Shown: one piece after another, positions 1 through 11,756 of the stretch | Numbering within the stretch: the first letter of the stretch is position 1 | How the letters are laid out: each line of letters begins with the position of its first letter | DNA from: Apostichopus japonicus | Lineage: Eukaryota; Echinodermata; Holothuroidea; Aspidochirotida; Stichopodidae | Assembly (NCBI RefSeq): GCF_037975245.1 | Contig: NC_092562.1 | Coordinates: 22,869,554-22,933,553 of the forward strand | DNA length: 64,000 nt | Direction: 5' to 3' | The notes under the pieces: generated by a model | What the model was told of the DNA's origin: nothing | Seen by the model: the letters and a program-made list of their open reading frames with translations, nothing else | Databases searched by the model: none | Translations under genes and position numbers: made by a program

Positions 1-26
1 ATGTTTTAATCATTTTTAAAATATTC

Positions 27-32
27 TTTATT
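27..32 (-). terminator. Possible polyadenylation signal for the AP1M1-like gene
   Basis: A canonical AATAAA reads on the minus strand about 1.67 kb past the stop codon. It is the only canonical hexamer I noticed downstream in that direction. If used, the 3' UTR contains the MITE at 1003-1369. Cleavage itself is unproven, and part of the UTR could lie beyond the window. Confidence 0.3.
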
Positions 33-1002
33 TCTTTTAATGATTAGAAATGATTATTTTCAAGATGCAGCAACAGTTGCAAGTCTGACTATTCTGTGCT
101 TTGTAATACATGACAGCCGATAACTTAAACAAGAGTCTTTCAAGAAAATCAAGTCCGCTTGAAAGTTTCAAAAGATTTGAGATTAAACTGGCAAAAAAAT
201 ATATCTGAGATAACTTGCATAACCATTGACTGCTTTACATGTTAGCATAGCGTTAGAGCAAAAGTCCCTTAAAGTTCCTTTTCTTTTCTTGTACGAGTTG
301 TTCACAAAGTAAGCATAACATAACAGGTTATTATGGACCTCAGTTTAATGCCCTTCTCAAGGGCATCAGTGCCCGTTCCACGATAGTTGGACAACACTTC
401 AATCTGCTGCCACAGACAAATACTAAAAATTATAATAAATCATTTTCTATTCATTTCTTTTCAACTGCTTCTACGTAGCCTTTTCACTAACTTAACTCCA
501 TCTCTGAAAGATCTTCAAGAAATTTAAAACTAGTCGTAGAAGATTCATGTTAAAGGCCTTGTTAAGCTGGTAAGCAGAATATATTGCAAAATGATTGTTG
601 AATATTATATGAAAGATGGTAATATTTATATCAGGTTCATCAATGATCTATTTCAATGATGTAAAAAAGAAGAGTTTATAACCTACTAAAACCTTAAACT
701 GAGAACCCCCACAATATCCTTCACAAACCTACACAAATGATATACCCACTATTGAAACATTATTACCAAATCTGGGGGAGGGGGGGGGGGGGTAATTTCA
801 ACTTTAGTAATTTACCTTTACCAAAATACTCATCATTTAGCTAGAAGCTGAATTTATATTCTCAAACATTCCTTCTAAGACCCACTTACCCCAATCCACC
901 CCCCAAACCCCACACAAGCGTTGCAGTCAAGTATATGATGGGGCAGTAAATTATAAAGTTGTAATATTTAACATGGCTGACCACTTTGAGGATCCTCTAG
1001 AG

Positions 1003-1369
1003 CAGGGGTGGGCAACCTACGGCCCGCGGGCCACATGCGGCCCGCCAGGGATTTTTTTGCGGCCTGTGAGATGTCTCAAGAAAAAGAAAAAAAACAACCT
1101 ATTTTACATCATCACAAAAAAAACGAGCTAGCTGCTTAGAATTTATCGGCACTAATGATGCTGTCAGGTAGGCCTATTATCCCCATTCATTATCAACTGT
1201 ACAGTATTGACATCATGTTTTTGTGAATACAGATTAAGTACACACACCTATTGCTTGAAAGTCCTCAGAATCAAAGGTTTGACATCAGCAGGTCGTTGGT
1301 TAGGTGCGGCCCAGTCAAATTTTCACCCTTATATCTGGCCCATTCATTTAAAAAGGTTGCCCAACCCTG
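1003..1369. mobile_element. hAT-like non-autonomous DNA transposon (MITE), 367 bp
   Basis: The ends are inverted repeats CAGGGGTGGGCAACCT and, read inward from the right, CAGGGTTGGGCAACCT (15 of 16 match). They are flanked by a perfect 8-bp target duplication, CTCTAGAG, at 995-1002 and 1370-1377. The left end continues into a GC-rich 'cggcccgcgggccacatgcg' stretch, with related sequence near the right end. Eight-bp duplications and CAG-starting termini are typical of the hAT superfamily. There is no transposase frame. The element lies just downstream of the AP1M1 coding region, probably in its 3' UTR. Confidence 0.88.
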
Positions 1370-1702
1370 CTCTAGAGCATATTTAGTGACGACACAAACA
1401 ACCGTCACCCCTCCCATCACTCGCCCTCCATCCTCCTTCCTACAAAATCATTTTCATAATTTCAAATTCCAATAAATACATAAGAGGAAACCAAGCCTGC
1501 CATCCTAAGTGATAATGGGAAACTTGCAGATCCTTTCTAACTTCTATATAGGTGAATGGGCACAAATAGGTATTGTGTCGAAATCCCATTCCATCCCTAG
1601 TTTTGAATTCACTACTTTGAATCCACTAAGTTGAGCTAGGGTGCAGCCATCTGTTATTAGTGTGTCCTTGGCAGTACTGCGGTAGAGTGCTATACAGAGG
1701 CA

Positions 1703-4700
1703 TCACAACACTCTTATCTGGTAATCTCCATTTTGCGTGATGTATCTCACCCAGGGCAGAGCCTGGTAGCCACTCTTCTCAATGATTTTCAGGTATCGTA
1801 CTTGGATGCCGGACGTTGTGAAGTAAGGAATTTCAAATTTGACTGCGATCGGTGGCTTCCCTTCTTGTTCCTCCGCTTCCACGCTAGGTAGATTGAAGTG
1901 CGCCCTCATCAGATACTCCTTCCCACCCTGAATTTACCCAAGAAGAAATAAAGAGTCAGTCTAATAATTGTATATCTGTCTGTAATCCCGCCGAGAACGA
2001 TGACAACAGTGTGATCACAAAAAGAGATATCCCTTGGCAGGATCAGTGATAGATTGAACTAATCAGTCTGTGGCACTAAGGGTAAACACACAGTATGTGG
2101 CACTAAGGGTAAACACCATCTGTGGCACTAAGGTAGCAATGTGAATACAACAAAGGGGCATCTCTCGATGCCAACAAAAATCAGTGGCAGACTAAACTGA
2201 TCTGACTATGGCACTCAGGTGGCAGTTTGATAAAAGAAGGCTTCTCTTGATGGCATCAAAATTCAACTATCACACTGAACTGATCAGTCTACACCACTTT
2301 AGGTAACAGTGTGAACACAAAATGAGGCACTCCTTGATCGTACAAATAATTCATGTATTCAATCATAGACTGAGCAGATCAGCCTGTGGCACTTACAAAA
2401 ATTTGTGTAAACACAAAATTCCACACAAATCCTATGGAACACCTTTTAAACATAATACTCTAAAATTACCAAAGAAGTGATACATGTGTATTTCAAGACG
2501 TTATGGCGATTTCAGCATATCTAGCCATTTTGCCATGTGACTATATACTTGCTCTAGTAAATATTCCAGTAACACCAGAATACATTTTTTGGGGGTCACA
2601 TTTATTAATCTTCTTACTGAACTCACCGGGAATGATTTGATGGTCCAGATGACGTGGTTCTCCTGTGGCATGTACTTAGCGTAGCCGACCGTGGTCTTAA
2701 ACTTGGGAGAGTCCACATCACTGGGTACGGAAATGATGATCTCGACGTTGTTTGCTGTGGAACGCCTCTTGAACTGACTCTTGGCTTTGATCATGTACTC
2801 CACCCTGGAATGTGAGTGCTTCTCAATCACAGATTCAATCCAGATAAGAGGTTTGACCTGTCAACAAAATGAAAAATGTCAAGACTTATAAAACAAAACA
2901 AGACAATTAATTTACACAGCACACTGGTCCAAACTGCAGACAAAGAACATTGACACTGACAAATGCTCAAGAAAAATGGAGTTTTACTCAATTTGCAATA
3001 AAGTACTTAATAAGCCTCAAGTTCCACATATTTGTATTGCCAAGAAGTAGAATTTTTTTATTCTAAAGTTTGAAACTTGAAACTCTTCTGTCACTTCATC
3101 CTCTTCAAGGATAAAGTTTCTCAACTTTGTCTTTCTTTGCTCCAACGAAACATTTACTCACATGTGTGTTGAGTCGGTATGACATCAGTTCAAATTCACC
3201 GTCCGGTGGAATGAAGGATATGGTTCTGTCATTCTCAAATCGGGAGAGGCGAACGCACTGATGGAACTTGACATCTTCCAGCTCCACTGACTTGCTCTTA
3301 CCCCCTCCAGGAAAGTGGTAAAAAAAAAGAAATGTTTCTCAATAATTTTGGGTGTAAATTTTCTGGCTGTTTTGAAGAGGTCATGTGTTTAAAGCTGGCT
3401 GTTTTGAAGAGGTCATGTGTTGAAAGGTGGAGGGGTGCCCAGAGGGGAGTGAGGGGTAGATGGAGGGAAGGCAAGGGATATAATTGGTATTGGAGGTAAC
3501 ATGAAAAGGAAACTGAGATATGAAGGAATATAGTGGACATTTCCAATAGCCTTATCTTCATGCTTGTGTATATGTTAATGACTAAAACAATGGGGAATGA
3601 AAATCAGGACTATTGAACCACAATGGTGACAACCAATATTAATATGGATAAGGATGAACTTTGACAGAAGTTTTCATCATGGAATTTAAAATAGCATTTT
3701 TTGCTCCCTTCCCAGTGATAGCTGTCAAATGAACTGTGAGTGAGAGCTAGTTTTTGGATTTAGCAGAAGTGACTTTCTAGCATATTTTAGGCTAACTCTG
3801 ACGATCTTTATCTCAGAACATCTAAAGATTCGATTGGCATAACTACAGACTCAAAGAGTCTAAGTTCAAACCCCCCACTTACTTCCTGTATTTTCAAAGA
3901 GAATTTTGTCGTTGAGGCCGAGCCTAAGCTCTGGCATCCCGCTCAGGAAAACTCTCATCTTGATGGCGCCGACTATTTCACTTCTGAGGACGTTTCCGTT
4001 TGTGTTTACCTACGGTGAGAACGTTCAGGAGTTTATACATTTGTGCACTCCAAAGGCTCTGAAACTTATATACAGGGAAATGTCTACTCTTTGATGAAAG
4101 GATTATTCTTGTTTTTGTAGCTATATTGTATATTCTCCACCACAGTAGGTGAAAACCGCACCAAGATACCATGCTTAATGAAGAAGAATTTTTAAAATAC
4201 ATCAATATTTAAAAATGCATTAGGCAAATTTTGATGTTTCTTTCACAATTTCATGCCAAACTTCTGAAAGTCAGTTTTACCTTACCTTGTAGCAAAATGC
4301 GCTACAGCTAACTTCGACCAAAGTATTGGCAGATTTGTAGAATCTGAATATGGCCTTCAAATTATCATTACTGCAGTATGTCTATGTTTAATCAAACACA
4401 AACTTCAATTTCCCATTGCACTACTTTTACAGGTATTCTGATATTTACAAGCACTTATAATTTGCATTTTAACTTGTTTATAACCATCACAATATGTATA
4501 TATATATATACAAAAGCAGCAAACTATGCATATTCATATCCTGCCAAATATGCATATTCACATTAGACCATTCCTTGTCAGCCAGTTGGGACAATTTCCT
4601 AATGCTAATACCTCTCTAAACTCTCCTCCAGTATCTTGCTTCAAAGCACTCATATTGACAGTACAAACAGTTCCTAATACTTGATCTGATAGAAACTTGA

Positions 4701-7700
4701 TATTCATACTGCTCGTACTGACAATACGAGTGCTCTGAAGCAGTACATGACAGTACAGTATAGAAAAATTTGTCCCAACCCTGGTGTTCTTGTTGATTGA
4801 TAAATCAATAATACTTACCAGAAGGTTGACAGATTCTATGACATCCAAGAACACTTCATTCTTCCTATACTTAACGCCCTCTGACCTCCAAGATACAGCA
4901 TTTGTAATGGCTGGAGGTGGCTTTGGTGCTACTTCAAGTTTTTGTCCTTCTTGTGTAATGTACCTGCAAATTGAAGAATAAATGAAATTGGCATTTCATA
5001 CTTCATTTACTTTCAATTATCATTAAAGTTGCTAAAGTAAAATGAAGTCAACGAGAGCCATGAATTTTACCTCCAAATAAAAAAGGAAAATGTATACTTT
5101 TTTAAAGTATTCAAACAATCATTATAAATTGATACCTTACTCACACATCAAAATGTTATTTCAAAATATATATTCTGTTTCAAAATGTTGAAATGCAGTA
5201 TATAAAGCTTTCAACTAAAAACAGATCCTTGGTTCACGAACTTCACGTTTGTTAATACCTTATAACGTGAACATGTTTTTACAAACCAGAGAGAAATGAG
5301 CCTCAATCTGAAAACTTAATTACATAACTCACTCTTGTAATATTTTGCCGTCTGTCGTTTGTGGATAGCCAAAGTCGACCAATTCATCGAGCAACTCGTA
5401 AATAATGACAAAATTATCCCTTATACTCTCTTCCTCTAACTCTCGAAAATATTCCATGAAAACCTGTCAAACACAGAAATTATTAAAGACAATTGAAAAA
5501 GAAAAGCAGAAGAAAAATGAAGGTATTTAAGTGATATTTAGACCACAGACGTTATCAATTCATAAAGTAACTCTTAAATGTGCCTGTGATCATAAGGTGT
5601 CAACTTCACTCCCATGCAGAGTACATGAACAACACATAAGTTTTTCAGAATCTCTTGAAACATTTAAGATCATAGATACATTCAGAGTATGTGCTATCCC
5701 TTAGACTATGACTACTTAGACGAGGAGAGATCAAGTAAAAAGGACAAACTTTTAAAGTAAACTCAATTTTACTCCACTTTCAAATTCAACATGAGGTTCA
5801 CAACCTAGTGACAGACATCCAACAATGAAATTAGTCACCTTACTTTCCAAACAATCTCTAAATTAATTAATTCATCTCTCTTTCATATCCTTTCCCAACT
5901 AAAATGAGAGAATTATCTCCATTTCTTCTGCTGTTTACTGTTCAACATAGAAAAGATGGTTCACTTAATAATATTGAATTGACATCTACAAGGTCATTTT
6001 GAATCAAAATTCTTCAAAAACGTGAAGTTTTAATACTCCTTCCCTCAATTTTAGTGACATATTTCATTGACCAAACTATTTGAAAAAAAACAAACACAGC
6101 TAACAAAGGTTATACAGTATCAACCAAAAGAGATGAGACTCATCGTAATTTTACTTGATGTAAATTGCAGACTGACTATATTTATCTTGTTTTTTTAAAA
6201 TCCCTGAATAAAGTGCTAAAGAATACACTAGGTCTACTGTCCACTCTTACTGTACTCTGCCTCTTACTAATTACAGTCAGTATTGAACTATGCAGTGCTA
6301 CTGAAATAAATGAGAAGAATAACTTACAAGATAGCATCTCCCGTCCTGCATTATATGTGCTGATTGGGTACCACGTTGTAACAATACTAGCTTTTACCCA
6401 AGAAGTGTTTGTAATTCACCAAAGAAACCTACTCACCCAGTCCCACCATATTAAAAAGCATTTATACTGTAATGCAATGCCCTAATCACTTAAATCAATA
6501 GCAGGGTGGGAGATACTGGTGGTTCAGTTGCTTAAATAGTGATTAACAAAGTGAAATGTCCATATATTGTCATTGTTTCACATGTTACACCTTACCTGGA
6601 CTGCAGTTCAGTTGCTTAAATAGTGATTAACAAAGTGAAATGTCCATATATTGTCATTGTTTCACATGTTACACCATACCTGGACTGCAGTTCAGTTGCT
6701 TATAGTGATTAACAAAAGTGAAATGTCCATATATTGTCATTGTTTCACATGTTACACCTTACCTGGACAAGTTTGTGTAGTAGAGAGAACACCATAGCTA
6801 CGTTAGCATTCTTCTTTGATGTCGCCACCACTGGATGCATCGTTAAGGATAATTAACTTTGAGTCTGTAACAAAGTGTGCTAAGTACCAAGATTTTCTAG
6901 CAAACAAAGAAAAACTATGTAGTACAAACTAGAACAAAAATTCTACAAAGTGATTACAAATGAGAGGGTAATATAAAGCTAAGCACTACAGATGTTAGGA
7001 ACTTTCTGATAGATACAGTTATCTCCATAACTATTATTTTTTTTTTCTTTTTCTGATCAACACAATTATGACAGAATTGAGCTCAATGTTCTTGTCAGTG
7101 CATATTAATATCATGTATAATCAATATGTTTTCATTTAGCATCAGTACTTAACTGCACATTTTAATGGTCATCAGAATGATTATTCCCAGTCCATTCAAT
7201 GTGTATGTATCAGTTTGTAATCCAGGTTGTTTCGGACATTGAGATGAATATGAACAAAATTCATGACTAAGTGCTACAAAGATTGAGGAAGTGATTTCTA
7301 TCAACAAACAAACAAAGATAAAACCAATCTTAGTTAACGTTGCAATGTCTCTCATTATCACAAAGCCTACCATAAAGCAAACTATTTACATGTATGTATC
7401 TATGCGAATGTGTTATGAAGAAATGAATCTTTGGAGTTTACACAGTGAAGTGGCAATTACTGTGATTTGTGTTATTACTATGATTCTTGACATATTGTAT
7501 AAAAGTGTGAGGACCCTGAAATTTTGTAAATAGCAGAACCCCCTGAAGGATCAAAATGGAACATGTATGCTCTTTGAAGTAGATGAGTTTATTATCAATC
7601 TTTCTGTCCTCTCATTGGCACTCTTGTTGATAGCAACAGTTATATTGTTGTTATTGTCTCAGGATTAATCAGGAATTAGCAATATATCTACTACTGATGG

Positions 7701-9061
7701 AGGAACAGGGTGAACTTTTAACTCAGTATAACGAAATTGCTGACATCCACACCTACAGGTACGACAGGAAGGCCAAATGGTACTCGACTCCTTACAATTT
7801 TAGAGTTGATATTATTGCAGTGAACACGTCGATATATATGTTTGGAACCATTTTGAAAGTAAGCAAAACATTCTAAAAGTCCTCCTGGTAATTAACTACA
7901 AACATAGAGCTACACTTAAATTTAACAAACCAAAGAGGATAGAGCTATGTCACTTAAATTTTGTAACCCATTGAAGAGTATAACAGATTTTGTAAAGGAT
8001 ACAGTAAAGATTACTGTGTTTAATAAACATAAAGCTGACATTTCCATGTGTGATGATTGGTGATTGTGTTCCTTCCTCCTCGTTGTCCATCATGAGAGGC
8101 AAAAGTTTGTCAATCAGGGACATATCTATATCACCACGGTAATTCCTGGAGATCAGGACCTTGTAAGTAAAATCAGACAAATATCAAATAATTTACACTA
8201 CTGTAATCAGACCAAAGTTAAAATGATAGATAAACTAATTTAGAAGAATTACAAACAATATCCCCTAATTTGAGCACGTACAATATTTAACCTAACCTCG
8301 TCTCCACTATACAGGGTCATGCACTAAATATTAAGGGGTTCAACTATGTGGTATATTTTGTTCAACATATATGGGCCACCAACAGAAACGTTTAGTAAAC
8401 TGCCAAGCACTTATGAAATATCTGTTAGTGTTAAATTTGCAATTCATGACACAACCCCACTTGATAGTTAGCCTAGATAGCTTGCCTAATATAACTTAGG
8501 CAAAAGCCCAGGTACTGTGTGGGTGGGCATAGGCTAACCTTAGCCTTTGCTCACACAGGGTTGCTTAAATATAGGACTAACTTAGGCCTTGTCAGTTAGT
8601 GTAAGTAATTCCACTTAGAGCTAGACCTAGGCTAGCTTTTGTAGGCCAAGTGAAGTGCGACGCTGATTCTAAAGCCAGTATTCGGCAGCATACTAACATT
8701 ATCAATAAGACAACAGAACACTAACAGGACTGACTAGCATGATTGTAGGAAAGGGTGTTGGCCTAGGATAACTTTGTTATGAACAGGGAAGCCTAGGTTA
8801 GGAATACACTGTACTGAGCTGCAGCATTAGACCAGGGGCTACACAGTAAGCCCTAGGGCTTAGTCATAACGTAGGCTTAGGGCATATGCCAACTTGGGCC
8901 TAGGCCTAGGCTAGGAGTGTAGCCTACCATACATCAGGGTCTGCCCAACTTTTAGAACTTATAATTATTGAAAAGTGAGGCTTGCTCTAGACCGAAGCAT
9001 AACTAAACGAATAACAAACCTTTCCCTTCATGTCCAGGAAATATATCGCTGACACAGACAT
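1703..9061 (-). CDS. AP1M1: AP-1 complex subunit mu (clathrin adaptor medium chain), complete, 9 exons
   Basis: Medium chain of the AP-1 adaptor, which selects tyrosine-motif cargo for clathrin vesicles at the trans-Golgi network and endosomes. Exons, 5' to 3' on the minus strand: 9061-9020, 8159-8003, 6830-6763, 5463-5333, 4963-4819, 4009-3883, 3304-3162, 2857-2627, 1927-1703. They join in phase to 422 aa; human AP1M1 is 423. The start is [14 protein letters not shown], followed by the N-terminal longin-like domain ([10 protein letters not shown]). The mu homology domain begins near [17 protein letters not shown] and includes [31 protein letters not shown] and the end [19 protein letters not shown]. 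The C-terminus reads QIRVL where vertebrates have QLRTQ. All introns are GT-AG. The intron after exon 3 begins inside an 84-bp triplication that copies its donor. A hAT-like MITE lies in the probable 3' UTR. Family identity is very secure; AP1M1 against AP1M2 cannot be separated outside vertebrates. Confidence 0.96.
1990..2400. repeat. Degenerate tandem repeat, about 100-120-bp unit, roughly 4 copies
   Basis: The last AP1M1 intron repeats a block that includes 'ctgtggcactaagg', 'acagtgtgaacacaaa' and a 'gatcagtct' segment. A shorter sub-duplication of 'gtggcactaagggtaaacac' occurs near 2070-2120. Copies are strongly diverged. No coding potential is seen. Confidence 0.6.
6522..6769. repeat. 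84-bp tandem triplication spanning the exon-3 donor site of AP1M1
   Basis: Three nearly identical units begin at 6522, 6606 and 6690 with 'gttcagttgctta' and continue through 'tgtccatatattgtcattg'. Each ends with the minus-strand sequence TCCAG followed by GTAAGG or GTATGG. The third unit (6690-6769) ends in the true exon 3 boundary at 6763. The other two place donor-like copies inside the intron near 6595 and 6679. Only the exon edge is copied, not the body of exon 3. Confidence 0.9.
7663..7858 (+). other. Isolated exon-like open frame with a kelch-like motif, in AP1M1 intron 2, opposite strand
   Basis: A pyrimidine-rich tract ends in 'ttattgtctcag' and is followed by 65 open codons and a good donor (AAA followed by GTAAGC). 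The translation contains [20 protein letters not shown] and then [16 protein letters not shown]. This resembles the kelch pattern of a tyrosine-aspartate strand, a tryptophan about six residues on, then 'IYxFG'. No partner exon on this strand was found within AP1M1. It may be a gene remnant, a transposon-captured exon or chance. An internal CAG followed by GTACGA could also act as a donor. Confidence 0.3.
8440..8940. other. Intron 1 stretch dense in TAGGCCTA/CCTAGG-type palindromic words
   Basis: Within about 500 bp of AP1M1 intron 1 the words taggc, cctagg, aggcct and their complements recur many times, for example 'gggcctaggcctaggctagg' near 8905-8924. The flanking DNA is AT-rich without them. 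The stretch lies 120-620 bp inside the gene from the start codon. No reading frame or element boundary explains it. Similar isolated words occur near the SLC30A7/NADK2 start region (for example around 36385 and 36520). Confidence 0.55.
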
Positions 9062-9309
9062 TGTGAATGTCTGTATATTTGTTGGAGTGTTAAAGAATAC
9101 GATCAAGAATAAGACTCGTAGTCTTAGTAGGAGGTGTGTGTCACTATTCCACCTTGTTCAGCTTGTGTATAAGTTGGCAATTATGACATTTTAGAGCGAT
9201 TCCACCCATCCATGAATTGAAGAAAAAGCATAGCGCCACCTATTTGCTCCCTCGTTTCCACTGATTGATCAAGAATCCCTTGCAGATCTTTAGTCTTGAT
9301 ATGTGTTAC

Positions 9310-9786
9310 CAGACCCGTCAACTCTCCCGGTTTTACCGGGAGACTCCCGGTTTTTACCCGAATCTCCCGGCCTCCCGGTTTCATATTCTATTCTCCCGGT
9401 TTTTTTAATGTTTCATCACTTGCGACATTTCTGAAAATAGCCAACAATTAGTCCTATGTCGGTCAAGTCTCAAGCTTGATGGGACTCTATCTAGCATACT
9501 AGCCATGGAGTCACAGTACCAAGAGTCCACTGTTCCCTGTTTCAAATGTAAGCCTACTAAAGAGACCCTGTACAAACCGAAGCGAGCTGCTGTTAACTAC
9601 AACAAGAAACACCGATTGAATGATTCTCTCATTGTAGTGCATAACTAGACTATACTTATTTAGAAGTATTTATATCATTTCAGTTGAAAATTACCAACCT
9701 CCCTATTTTCCCCTTGTTCTCCCTATTTTTTGGCCATGAAAAATGTTGTTCTCCCTATTTTGGGGTCAAACAGGTTGACAGGTCTG
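9310..9786. mobile_element. hAT-like non-autonomous DNA transposon, 477 bp
   Basis: The left end is CAGACCCGTCAAC and the right end, read inward, is CAGACCTGTCAAC (12 of 13 match). The flanks share GTGTTAC (9303-9309 and 9787-9793), a 7-bp match. Next to the left end are several copies of CTCCCGGTTTT, some as short inverted pairs (ctcccggttttaccgggag). Next to the right end are three copies of a related CTCCCTATTTT word in the same orientation. A 47-codon frame starting ATGGAGTCACAG near 9505 has no recognisable domain and may be a transposase remnant. Confidence 0.8.
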
Positions 9787-10960
9787 GTGTTACAGAAATG
9801 TCAAGCTATTTTGTTATAAATTCTCATAAAAACTCAATAAAACATGTCCACAAAACTACATCTAAGAAAAAATAACGCAGTTTATAACATTCCATACCCC
9901 AGTTGTCCTTCAAAACTTTGTAATTACCTGGAAACATGTTATATGTGAATTAGCCATAAGTCTTGTGTGTTTTTGTATTACATTGTTTTGATTTGTTGAT
10001 CAAAAATTAACAATAAACCAGGAATTATAGCATTCTATTTCAAATTCTGCTTCACATAAAGATAAGTGAAGTTTTGTGCATTATTTCTCCCTTCAAGTCC
10101 AAAGTAATATGAAAATCATAGGAGATGTGCCACTCAGTATAGAAGCCTGTCTGTGATTTCGGCATTTTGACACATGTTCTTTGGAAGTTTTACTTTCCTT
10201 GTACAGTCCTGCAGTTGTTTGGAATTTTCATTTATATGTATTGTTAGCTATAGACTAATCCTTGATATAATATTTAGCTTGATTTTCAAGCGCCTGATTT
10301 TAAATTTCATGCAGCAAGCATAGGATATAGTGTTCTGAACAATACATATTAAGTACGTACGTTACGTTGCAAATGCAGTCTCACATGCAGTCAAACCTTT
10401 CTTTGTTTAGAGCATAAAATGGGCGAAAAGGTCATGAAAATTTGGGCAACTAGAAGAAGGATCATATACCACTCTGGCTGGAACGTGTCCAATACGATAT
10501 ATGGCATTCTTCTCAAAATATTGACACTGGTATATGGTTACAACTCCTCGCTTATTATCTCGCCCATTATTATTTCTCAGATGATATTATGATTGCAAAA
10601 TTAAGTTATTAAATTAATTAAACTAAAGCTACTTTTTGCAATCGATTGCTACTTTTTTATGATTCTGACCAACTATAATAGTTACATGATCAGAAACTGG
10701 TCGGCCTACTTTGATATGTTTCTCGGATTGAAAACAAATGGTTATTCAATAATTGAAAAGTTTCTGTCCCAAAATATAATGTAATGAATTAGCTTTCATT
10801 GATCAAGTCTTTGAAAGTTTTGCCTTGTTTCTCTTTGCGGATGCGATTGTGATGACCTATAAAAAAAAAAGCACATATGTTTTCAGATAGGCCCATCTCT
10901 CCTTGAAAGATTGTTTGTTGGCCTTTTCTCATTTTTGGGGCCATATATCCTATAGTATCA

Positions 10961-11563
10961 CAGGAATGTGTCCAGGATTTCCTGAGTGCCGGGTAGCGAA
11001 ATTTTTTCCGACCAATCATGAACGACTATTTACGCACACTTGCAAACTTGTTTGGGGGGGGGGGGGGAATCGCTGCCGGGTATGCTGATCGCCGTCCTGG
11101 GGGGAGGGTCTGAGGGGGAGGAGGTGTCCCCCTCCTCTTTGAGAAAATTTTCGATTTTTGAAGGTGCTCAGATGCCAAATGCTGGCACTTGTGTAGCTTT
11201 TTAAGCACATACACTAGTTTTGCTAACAATTTACATTTTTAATATTTTTGTGTGAAATATATTGTTAGGAATGTCGGGATTTTAGATGAAAATAGTGCTG
11301 GACGGGATTCAAGTACGATTTTTAAGACAGTGCTGGGCGGTAATTTTTAGTGCTGGGCGGGGCCGCCTAGTGCCGCCCAGCGTGGGCCCATCCCTGGTAT
11401 CATCAATAAGATTTTTGTGTGAAATATATTGTTAGGAATGTCGGGATTTTAGATGAAAATAGTGCTGGACGGGATTCACGTACGATTTTTAAGACAGTGC
11501 TGGGCGGTAATTTTTAGTGCTAGGCGGGGCCGCCTAGTGCCGCCCAGCGTGGGCCCATCCCTG
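10961..11563. mobile_element. hAT-like non-autonomous element with internal duplication of its right end
   Basis: The left end is CAGGAATGTGTCC and the right end, read inward, is CAGGGATGGGCCC (10 of 13 match). GTATCA flanks both sides (10955-10960 and 11564-11569), a possible shortened target duplication. The right part exists twice in tandem (period 167 bp), so two right termini ending 'cccatccctggtatcatc' occur, near 11396 and 11563. The right end carries complementary blocks 'gtgctgggcgg' and 'ccgcccagcg'. No long frame is present. Confidence 0.65.
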
Positions 11564-11577
11564 GTATCATCGTAGAG
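11244..11577. repeat. Two tandem copies of a 167-bp segment inside the MITE
   Basis: Copy 1 is 11244-11410 and copy 2 is 11411-11577. Both begin 'atttttgtgtgaaatatatt' and end at or just past 'ccctggtatcat'. They differ at only a few sites, for example 'tcaagtacga' against 'tcacgtacga', so the duplication is young compared with the element's terminal divergence. Confidence 0.9.
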
Positions 11578-11756
11578 CAAAGTTTCAAGAATATTTAGTT
11601 TTGTCGGGACACTATTCATTTATTTTTTCCCCGATCAGACGCTTGGAACAGGGCCAACAAAAATAGGCTTCTACATCACGCACAATTATAATACAACCAT
11701 GCAACCGCCTTCCCTGTGCAAGCTTTCATTCGCAACAAATTCATTTTCCACCAAAA

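Larger units (their letters stand above)
9062..11756. promoter_or_regulatory. Divergent spacer between AP1M1 and DPH5 start codons
   Basis: The two genes are transcribed away from each other, so both promoters must lie in this 2.7 kb. I see no coding exon. Two hAT-like MITEs (9310-9786 and 10961-11563) occupy about 1.1 kb, and a run of G lies near 11046. I could not identify a TATA box or start site with confidence. Confidence 0.5.

Noticed and set aside
9181-9384. 67-codon minus-strand frame with repeated KPG words
   Set aside because: It is the translation of CTCCCGGTTTT subterminal repeats of a MITE plus flank.
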